From contig JAGWBG010000087.1 of the NCBI GenBank assembly GCA_021296015.1, positions 1-6,401 on the forward strand: DNA of 6,401 bases. Reading direction: 5' to 3'. The stretch is from Dehalococcoidia bacterium (GTDB taxonomy: Bacteria; Chloroflexota; Dehalococcoidia; Lucifugimonadales; JAGWBF01). Both the position numbers and the translations under genes were made by a program. Each line of letters opens with the position of its first letter. Within the stretch, counting starts at the first letter, position 1. Below are positions 1 to 5,483 of the stretch, piece by piece. A model generated the notes under the pieces. The model saw only the letters and a program-made list of their open reading frames with translations, did no database searches and was not told the DNA's origin.

Positions 1-1757
1 TTGCCTTTTTCCCGAACAAAGAACCCAATGGCGACGCCGGTTTGTATCCCGAAGACGTTGTGCATGGTGCCGGAGATTTTCCGGTTGCGTCGCACATCCG
101 AGCCAAGATCAAGTATATACAGGTCACTGAACTCTTTGGCGGCAACCTCCCTGAAACCGTCATCCTGCCTTGTATCCAGATAAGCGCGGTTGGTGATGAA
201 AGCAATAATCCCGTCGTCGGCCAGCCGGTCCGAGGACCACCGGATGAACCGTTTGTACATATCGTATTGTTTGGTCTTCTGGGCGGTGCTGGCAGCGATA
301 TAGGTATCTCTGATGCGGCGGTCTATCTCTGGGTACTCGCGATTCTTGTTGTTGTCGTTTTCGTTCTGCTGATTGGCGTTATACGGCGGGTTGCCGATAA
401 TCACGCTGATGGTCTTCTCGTTCTGCTCCTGCACCCGCATCCAGTTCTCCTCAGAAAGCCCACCCAGGTTGAAGGAGCCCTGGCGGGTGACTGCGCCGCC
501 CGTGGCGCCGGACTGCTGCCAGTCCATGTTGTCCAGCGTGTCCACAAAGCAGAGGTTGGGGAACTCCAGGTAGCGGCCCATCCGCTCCTTGTAGGTATAT
601 TCGATGTTGAGGTTGGCGATGTAGTAGGGCAGGATGGCGACTTCGTTGGCGTGTATCTCGTTTCGATACTTGTGTTCCAGACGGTCGGCGGGCAGGTGGT
701 CAATCAGGCTGGTGACGAAGGTTCCTGTGCCGGTGGCCGGGTCGAGAATCTGCACGTTGTCGTCGGCGAGGCTGCGCCCGAAGTGCTTTTGCAACAGGTG
801 GTCCGTGCCCCGGATGATGAAGTCCACCACCTCGTTGGGGGTGTAGACCACGCCCAGGCGGTCGGCGGCGGCGGGGTTGTAGGCCTTGTAGAAGTCCTCG
901 TAGACGGCCTTGAGGAACTGCTGCTTCTCGGCGTAGTCGGCAATCTCGTCGGCGGCGCGGCCGATGGCCCCGTAGTAGGCGCGCAGCCGGTCAATGGCTT
1001 GGTGGCGCACGTCGCCAGTGAAGAAGGTCTGCTCCAGGGCGGCAAGCTGCCGGGCGACGTTGTTCTCCCGGTGGAACTGGACGTTGGAGAAGATTCTCAG
1101 GAATATGTCCTCGGTGAGGATGTGCTGGAGCAGCATCTCCCGCACGTCGGCCTCGGACACGTCGGGGCTGATGCTCTGTCGGCAAAGTTTCAGGAAGCGG
1201 GCGACTCCATCCCGGTAGTCGGCGTTGCCATCCTCGGCCTCCGCGATGGCTTGGCGCAGGTTTTCGAGCACGGAGGGCAAGTCGGCTTTGAACTGTTGGC
1301 GAGCCTGGCGGAACTCCTCGATCTCCGGTAGCTCGTAGTCCAGAAAGCGGCGTATGAGTCTGTGCAACTCGCCCGGTCGCCCCATGTCCACCCGCATGGC
1401 CTCGTTTCCATTCTGGAACAGGACGGCGGTTTGGGAGTTCTCAAAAATGATGTTGTCCCGAGGGTAGCCTTGGTTCAGCTTGCTCTGGATTTTAGCGTCC
1501 AGATTGTCGTGCAGATCTTTGGCTTCCCAGTAGCCCCGGGCCATCCGCAGCGAGTCTTTCACCGTGCCGTCGGGCCGGTTGTGCAGCGTAGCGTCCAACT
1601 CGTCCACCAACGCCAGCTTTTCCCGGTGCTCCCGGCAATAGGCGTCAAGGCAGTTGGCAAAGGCGCGCCGTATGCTTGACTCGTTGTCCGAGCCGCCGAA
1701 CTCGATGAGCTGCTGCAAGTGCTCTCGATAAAGTTCTATGTGGGGATATGAAGGCAT
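1..1757 (-). CDS. Type ISP-like restriction-modification enzyme (nuclease plus N6-adenine methyltransferase), C-terminus cut by window edge
   Basis: The frame stays open from ATG at 1757 to position 1 and gives 585 residues without a stop. Seen: a putative PD-(D/E)xK nuclease core near residues 62-80 (PDG with D63, then WEAK with E78 and K80). A mostly helical, charged linker follows at about 135-295. The methyltransferase domain then shows GVVYTPNEVVDFIIR (302-316), the SAM-binding motif DPATGTGTF (339-347) and the catalytic NPPY (456-459), which indicates N6-adenine methylation. The block after NPPY (NANQQNENDNN, then YDMYKRFIRW) is typical of proteins annotated as type ISP restriction/modification enzymes. 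Known: such single-chain enzymes cut and methylate DNA and carry a C-terminal target-recognition domain; here that would lie beyond the edge. Classical type ISP enzymes have a helicase between nuclease and methylase; none fits in the roughly 160-residue linker, as in type IIG/IIL-like layouts. The ATG is the first start after an in-frame stop and has no clear Shine-Dalgarno. It begins 24 bases after the ThDP gene. Family assignment is firm; nuclease activity and recognition site are unknown. Confidence 0.88.
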   Translation of the reverse strand, partial: MPSYPHIELYREHLQQLIEFGGSDNESSIRRAFANCLDAYCREHREKLALVDELDATLHNRPDGTVKDSLRMARGYWEAKDLHDNLDAKIQSKLNQGYPRDNIIFENSQTAVLFQNGNEAMRVDMGRPGELHRLIRRFLDYELPEIEEFRQARQQFKADLPSVLENLRQAIAEAEDGNADYRDGVARFLKLCRQSISPDVSEADVREMLLQHILTEDIFLRIFSNVQFHRENNVARQLAALEQTFFTGDVRHQAIDRLRAYYGAIGRAADEIADYAEKQQFLKAVYEDFYKAYNPAAADRLGVVYTPNEVVDFIIRGTDHLLQKHFGRSLADDNVQILDPATGTGTFVTSLIDHLPADRLEHKYRNEIHANEVAILPYYIANLNIEYTYKERMGRYLEFPNLCFVDTLDNMDWQQSGATGGAVTRQGSFNLGGLSEENWMRVQEQNEKTISVIIGNPPYNANQQNENDNNKNREYPEIDRRIRDTYIAASTAQKTKQYDMYKRFIRWSSDRLADDGIIAFITNRAYLDTRQDDGFREVAAKEFSDLYILDLGSDVRRNRKISGTMHNVFGIQTGVAIGFFVREKG

Positions 1758-1781
1758 GTGCTTATGGGAAATGCAAGAGAT

Positions 1782-3467
1782 TTACAGGGACCAGTCGTCG
1801 GGCAACTCCGGCGTCGGGAGATGCCTGGTAATCACCTCCACCAGTGCCGCTTGTCCGTCCTCGGTAGCCTTTATAGCCCGCCTGAAGGCGGGGATAAGCT
1901 CACCGGGCTGATCCACCCTTTCCGAGTAGGCCCCCAAAGCCCTGGCCACCATACTGAAGTCGCCGCCCAGGGCTGCCATGCTGAGGGGGGCAGCGTTGGG
2001 GCGGTCTGCGGTCATCAGAGCACCTCCAGTGCCCCCGTTATTGACCACTATGGTTAGGGTGGCAATCCCCATTCGAGCCGCCGTTTCAATCTCCATTCCC
2101 GTCATGCCAAATGAGGCGTCACCAAGAAGATGCACCACCAGATGGTCGGGACGGCCCAGCTTGGCACCGATGGCAGCTCCCATGGACCATCCCATAGCCG
2201 CCATCCCGCCCATGCCGATGTAGTTGCGGGGCCGGGTCGTGACCCAGAAGGGGCTCAGATACCCGCGACTGCCCCCGGCGTCATGGACGGCGATGGTCTT
2301 ATCAGGGTCGGCGACCTGCATGAGGTCATAGATTACTCGATAGCCGTTGATGGGGGTTGTCTCATCGGTGAAAGTCGGCATCCACTCTCCAAGCCATTTG
2401 GCCTTGGCCTGTTGAATCTCCGCCACCACCTCCTCTTTAATCCCGCCATTGCCCTGTCCCAGGCGGTCCCGGACCGCATCTATCAGGTCTCGCAATGCTA
2501 GCTTGGCGTCCGCCAGTATGGCGACGTCCGCCTGGTATATCTTGTTCAGGTCCGCCGGGTCGGCGTTGACGTGGATGAGCTTGACGTGAGGCGGGATGGG
2601 GCGTCCGTCCGTTGCGTTGGGTATCCTGAAGGAGTTGCCGACGGCAAGCACGGCGTCCGCCTTCCGGTTTATATGAATCGCGGCACCCGATGCGAACCTG
2701 CTTTTGGGATAGACCCCCAGGCCGAGGGAAAGGGGGTGGTCTTCCGGGAAAATGCCCTTTCCCACCAGGGTGCTTGCGACTGGCATGGAGAGAAGTTCAG
2801 CCAGCTCCCTCACTTCTTCTGCTGCGTCGGCCGATAGCGCACCGCCGCCGGCGTTCATAATCGGGAACCTGGCCTGTACCAGGATGTCGGCGGCCATCTC
2901 TATATCTTGTCGGTCCGGCGCAGCCCTTCTTCCCGGCCCTACCGGCTGGTATTGGAGACGTTCATCGGGGCCTTCCGCCGACATAACGTCTTGGGGCATC
3001 TCCAGGACCACCGGGCCCGGGGAGCCGGTGCGCAAGGCTGTGAACGCACGGCGCATGGTTTCGGGGATTTGCTCGACCCGGTGTATTGTACCCTTCCACT
3101 TGACCAGGCTGTCGAATATAGTGGAGGGGACCTCCTGCTGGATTTCCTTGCCCATGCTGCCCAGTGGGTGTTGGCCCATGAGCAGGAGAACGGGAACGTT
3201 ATCGGCGTAGCAGGCCGCTATACCCGTGAGTGTGTTGGTAGCGCCGGGGCCGGTGCCCGTCATGGCTACCCCCACTTTGCCGGTGGCGCGGGCGTAGCCG
3301 TCGGCGATTTCCACCCCCAGTCTTTCGTGGCGCGCCGAAAACACTCGGATAGTTTCAGATGCCCTCAGCGCCGGCCACAGGGGATTAAGGCCCACTCCGG
3401 AAAACCCGCTGATGTAGCTAACCCCTTCCTTTTCCAAGGCATGGACGACTGCATCACCCCCACGCAT
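1782..3467 (-). CDS. Thiamine-diphosphate-dependent enzyme, acetolactate synthase large-subunit-like
   Basis: The protein has 561 residues, the usual length for this superfamily. The N-terminal PYR domain holds RHERLG with the likely cofactor-activating Glu at E48, then DGYARATGK (56-64) and GTGPGATNTLTG (71-82). The middle domain is about residues 185-335. The C-terminal PP domain has the ThDP/metal motif GDAS (449-452) ending in NN (476-477), the GD-(about 26)-N pattern that binds diphosphate and Mg2+. Known: relatives include acetolactate synthase, sulfoacetaldehyde acetyltransferase, benzoylformate decarboxylase and 2-hydroxyacyl-CoA lyases, all cytoplasmic enzymes acting on 2-oxo acids or related C-C bonds. 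No regulatory small subunit lies next to it, so a catabolic or accessory role is more likely than branched-chain amino acid synthesis; this is inference. The start at 3467 is supported by AAGGGGG six bases upstream and a strong promoter at 3513-3541. The substrate cannot be named. Confidence 0.9.
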   Translation of the reverse strand: MRGGDAVVHALEKEGVSYISGFSGVGLNPLWPALRASETIRVFSARHERLGVEIADGYARATGKVGVAMTGTGPGATNTLTGIAACYADNVPVLLLMGQHPLGSMGKEIQQEVPSTIFDSLVKWKGTIHRVEQIPETMRRAFTALRTGSPGPVVLEMPQDVMSAEGPDERLQYQPVGPGRRAAPDRQDIEMAADILVQARFPIMNAGGGALSADAAEEVRELAELLSMPVASTLVGKGIFPEDHPLSLGLGVYPKSRFASGAAIHINRKADAVLAVGNSFRIPNATDGRPIPPHVKLIHVNADPADLNKIYQADVAILADAKLALRDLIDAVRDRLGQGNGGIKEEVVAEIQQAKAKWLGEWMPTFTDETTPINGYRVIYDLMQVADPDKTIAVHDAGGSRGYLSPFWVTTRPRNYIGMGGMAAMGWSMGAAIGAKLGRPDHLVVHLLGDASFGMTGMEIETAARMGIATLTIVVNNGGTGGALMTADRPNAAPLSMAALGGDFSMVARALGAYSERVDQPGELIPAFRRAIKATEDGQAALVEVITRHLPTPELPDDWSL

Positions 3468-3512
3468 GGCGTACCCCCTTCCCTGGTTCGAGTCACCTCA
3501 CCTGATGATGGG

Positions 3513-3541
3513 ATTCTACGGCCACGCCCTGCTTGCGTCAA
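3513..3541 (-). promoter_or_regulatory. Sigma70-like promoter of the ThDP enzyme gene
   Basis: On the minus strand TTGACG (3541-3536) is followed by exactly 17 bases and then TAGAAT (3518-3513). Each box has five of six consensus bases. Transcription would begin near 3506 and give a leader of about 39 bases ending in the AAGGGGG ribosome site at 3480-3474. The ThDP gene, and perhaps the restriction gene behind it, can thus be expressed separately from the LLM-SDR pair. Confidence 0.7.
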
Positions 3542-3563
3542 GGGCAGTATATGAGTATAGCCC
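3542..3563 (-). other. Small imperfect hairpin just after the SDR stop codon
   Basis: GGGC-AG-TATA, loop TGAG, then TATA-GCCC: eight pairs with a two-base bulge, touching the SDR stop codon. The minus strand continues CTTGACG, which is the -35 box of the next promoter, so there is no U-tract. It may slow or protect the 3' end of the LLM-SDR transcript, but it is weak as a terminator. Confidence 0.3.
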
Positions 3564-4312
3564 TACTGGGCCGTGACCCCGCCATCTATCACCAGCTCAC
3601 TGCCGGTGACGAAGGAAGACTCATCCGAGGCCAGATATAGCGCCCCATAGGCGATGTCTTCGGGTCTTCCTATACGTCCTATGACAGTCCTGCCTATAAA
3701 AGCCTCCCGGCGCTCTTCGGTGCCCCACACCTGGTCTCCCATGGGCGTGTCTATGGGACCGGGGTGTATGGAGTTGACCCTTATGCCCTCACTGCCGTAC
3801 TGGATTGCAGCAGACTTGGTGAACAGCCGCACAGCGCCTTTGGAAGAGCTATAGGCTGTGCTGGTGTTGCTGCCCACCAGTCCTGCCGTGGAGGATACGT
3901 TGATTATAGACCCTCCTCCGGCCTTTCTCATCTCAGGAATTGCGAGCTTCGTCCCAAGGAAGACGCCCTTTGCATTGACATCCAATACCGCATCCCAATG
4001 GTCGGAGCTAGTCTCCTCCACGTTGCCGCCTCGCCAGATTGCCGCATTGTTGACCAGCACGTCGAGCTTGCCGAACCTTGAGACCGCCGTCTCGATAGCG
4101 CCTTGCCAGTCCGATTCACTGGTCACGTCCAGACGTACGTAGACGGCATCGCCTCCAGCCTCGGATATTTCCGCCGCCACTCTGGTCCCCTCGGTGTCGA
4201 GAACATCGCCAATGACTACCTTGGCCCCCTCGCTGGCGAACAGCCTGGCTTCGGCTGCACCCTGGCCCCTGGCCCCACCGGTGATAATCGCCACCTTACC
4301 TTCCATTCTCAT
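3563..4312 (-). CDS. SDR-family NAD-dependent oxidoreductase
   Basis: This 249-residue protein is a classical short-chain dehydrogenase/reductase, and the length is typical. Seen in order: the nucleotide-binding TGGARGQG (11-18), Asp36 at the end of the second strand, which favours NAD(H) over NADP(H), DVT (62-64), NNAA (88-91), the structural/catalytic Asn113 in NAKG, and the catalytic set Ser141, Tyr154 and Lys158 in the YxxxK pattern. The PGPIDTPM segment (184-191) and the C-terminal GSELVIDGG (237-245) are also standard. It should interconvert an alcohol and a ketone or aldehyde in the cytoplasm. The best general resemblance is to FabG-like, glucose 1-dehydrogenase-like and cyclopentanol dehydrogenase-like annotations; the substrate is not deducible. 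ATG at 4312 has AGGGGG six bases upstream; a second in-frame ATG lies two codons in. It follows the LLM gene by 49 bases with no clear promoter, so the two are probably co-transcribed. Confidence 0.93.
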   Translation of the reverse strand: MRMEGKVAIITGGARGQGAAEARLFASEGAKVVIGDVLDTEGTRVAAEISEAGGDAVYVRLDVTSESDWQGAIETAVSRFGKLDVLVNNAAIWRGGNVEETSSDHWDAVLDVNAKGVFLGTKLAIPEMRKAGGGSIINVSSTAGLVGSNTSTAYSSSKGAVRLFTKSAAIQYGSEGIRVNSIHPGPIDTPMGDQVWGTEERREAFIGRTVIGRIGRPEDIAYGALYLASDESSFVTGSELVIDGGVTAQ

Positions 4313-4361
4313 ACATCGCCCCCTGGTTCTAAATTAAACGTTTCCAGCCCATGAAAGGCCG

Positions 4362-5261
4362 CTAGTGTACCGCTTCCTTGAACCGGCGGATGGCCTCTAC
4401 GTGCTCCTGTGGGAATTTTAACCCACCCCTTCTGGTTTCCACGGATAGGTGGGTAGCGCCCATCTCCTCCCAGGCTTTCGCTTCCCTTGCCCATTCCTCC
4501 TGCCCCTTTCCGGCCACTCCGATGCGGCAGTCCATGCCAATGGACGACGGGTCACGGCCGGCCTCTCTGGCGTAGGCGTGCAAGCGAGCGATGGCCTCAT
4601 GCCCGGCCTCGTCGGGCGTGAGCCTTGGGTAGGCGAACCAACCGTCAGCAAGACGCGCGATTCTCCTGAGCACGCGTTCGGGAGGGGCATAGCTCTGACT
4701 GCTGCCGGTCCCTATCCATATAGGAATTGGGCGCTGGAGGGGCATTGGGTTCAAGCCGGCATGAGTGATTTGGTGCCAGCGGCCCTGGAAACTGACCACG
4801 TCTTGGGTCCATAGAGCGCGAAGGACTTCAATCTGCTCCTCGCATCGTATTCCCCTGGTATGGAAGTCCTGTCCGAGGGCTTCATACTCCACCGGATTCC
4901 AACCCACACCTATCCCCAGTCTCAGCCTGCCTCCGCTAAGGACATCCACCTCTGCGGCCTGTTTCGCGACCAGGGCCGTTTGTCTTTGGGGAAGAATCAA
5001 TATCCCCGTCACCAGTTCCAGGCCTCGTGTGATTCCGGCCATGTAGGCCATGAGGGTGAAAGGTTCGTGGACCAAGCTGCGGTGGGTATAGATAGGGGCT
5101 ACGTCGTCAATCCAGCGGTGGAACTGGGAGTCTCCACCCAGAACATGGTCGGCAATGAAGACGTGGTCGTAACCCAGGTCCTCCACAGCCTGGATGTATT
5201 CGCGGACCGCTCCTGAATCGGCCGTTACCTCGGCTTGCGGGAAAACTACCCCTACCCGCAT
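4362..5261 (-). CDS. LLM-class (luciferase-like) flavin/F420-dependent oxidoreductase
   Basis: This 299-residue protein matches the bacterial luciferase-like TIM-barrel family in length and motifs. Seen: the N-terminal strand MRVGVVFPQ, the YDHVFIADHV segment (31-40), the family hallmark LPQRQTALVAKQAAEVDVLS (90-109) followed by GGRLRLGIGVGWNPVEYEALG (110-130), and WIGTGS (182-187) in the cofactor-binding half. This pattern is closest to proteins annotated as TIGR03619 or Rv2161c-type probable F420-dependent oxidoreductases. Known: relatives use reduced FMN to oxygenate a substrate, or F420 to move hydride; sequence alone does not say which applies. It leads a likely operon with the SDR gene. 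ATG at 5261 is preceded by AGGAGGG five bases upstream, and a promoter lies at 5301-5329. Marine SAR202 Chloroflexota are known for expanded sets of such enzymes, which fits but does not prove the source. Confidence 0.92.
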   Translation of the reverse strand: MRVGVVFPQAEVTADSGAVREYIQAVEDLGYDHVFIADHVLGGDSQFHRWIDDVAPIYTHRSLVHEPFTLMAYMAGITRGLELVTGILILPQRQTALVAKQAAEVDVLSGGRLRLGIGVGWNPVEYEALGQDFHTRGIRCEEQIEVLRALWTQDVVSFQGRWHQITHAGLNPMPLQRPIPIWIGTGSSQSYAPPERVLRRIARLADGWFAYPRLTPDEAGHEAIARLHAYAREAGRDPSSIGMDCRIGVAGKGQEEWAREAKAWEEMGATHLSVETRRGGLKFPQEHVEAIRRFKEAVH

Positions 5262-5266
5262 GGAAA

Positions 5267-5273
5267 CCCTCCT
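5267..5273 (-). promoter_or_regulatory. Ribosome-binding site of the LLM oxidoreductase gene
   Basis: AGGAGGG on the minus strand ends five bases before ATG at 5261. It is a strong Shine-Dalgarno and supports that start. Confidence 0.75.
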
Positions 5274-5300
5274 GAGAGCATATAATCCTGTGTCGAAGGA

Positions 5301-5329
5301 AGTATCCTATCAATCGGGATTACAGTCAA
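5301..5329 (-). promoter_or_regulatory. Sigma70-like promoter of the LLM-SDR unit
   Basis: On the minus strand TTGACT (5329-5324, five of six consensus bases) is followed by 17 bases and GATACT (5306-5301, four of six). Transcription would start near 5294, leaving a leader of about 33 bases before ATG at 5261. The layout closely matches the promoter at 3513-3541. The spacer contains a short AATC-GG-GATT inverted repeat (5312-5321), too small to call an operator. Confidence 0.6.
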
Positions 5330-5342
5330 TATATTATGGGTA

Positions 5343-5375
5343 GCCTCAATCCCCGGGAGGGGGATGCTCTGAGGC
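5343..5375. other. Long bulged hairpin in the divergent intergenic region
   Basis: The left arm GCCTCAATCCCC (5343-5354) pairs perfectly over 12 bases with the right arm GGGGAT (5360-5365) plus TGAGGC (5370-5375). The loop is GGGAG (5355-5359) and there is one four-base bulge, GCTC (5366-5369). There is no T-run on either side, so it does not look like an intrinsic terminator. It lies upstream of the LLM promoter and about 110 bases ahead of treT. It could be a leader RNA structure of treT, if that transcript begins to its left, or a protein-binding DNA site. The pairing is plain; the function is not known. Confidence 0.45.
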
Positions 5376-5470
5376 ATGAAACTTGCCAAATCTTGTGCTG
5401 GTACTGTTCGAGTTGATGTTAATCGGATATGATATGTTGTTGTAGCTTTAGAATCACGAGAACGGCCACA

Positions 5471-5478
5471 GGAGGGGG
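5471..5478 (+). promoter_or_regulatory. Ribosome-binding site that fixes the TTG start of treT
   Basis: GGAGGGGG is a near-ideal Shine-Dalgarno. Its GGAGG core ends eight bases before TTG at 5484. It is the reason for choosing TTG over the in-frame ATG at 5523. Confidence 0.75.
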
Positions 5479-5483
5479 TAAAA

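Larger units (their letters stand above)
5262..5483. other. Divergent intergenic region between LLM gene and treT
   Basis: This 222-base stretch is visibly richer in A+T than its flanks. It holds the LLM promoter, the bulged hairpin and both ribosome sites. I could not find a good plus-strand promoter for treT. The best -10-like boxes are TATGAT (5428-5433) and TATTAT (5332-5337), neither with a convincing -35 at 16-18 bases. Confidence 0.6.

Noticed and set aside
42..1331. A plus-strand open frame of 429 codons
   Set aside because: It is the antisense shadow of the restriction-modification gene. Its translation is a low-complexity run rich in Val, Gly and Leu with no domain, whereas the minus frame carries clear methylase motifs.
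3485..3494. GGTTCGAGTC, which resembles a tRNA T-loop
   Set aside because: The flanking bases do not form a T-stem, and there is no D-arm, anticodon arm or acceptor stem around it. It lies in the ThDP leader next to the ribosome site.
2907..3554. A plus-strand open frame of 215 codons over the ThDP gene
   Set aside because: It lies wholly opposite the N-terminal part of the ThDP enzyme and its promoter, has no recognisable domain, and follows from the GC-rich third positions of the real gene.
5281..5286. A perfect TATAAT on the plus strand
   Set aside because: No -35 box sits 16-18 bases upstream, and that position falls in the LLM start codon region. It is probably chance in an A+T-rich leader.
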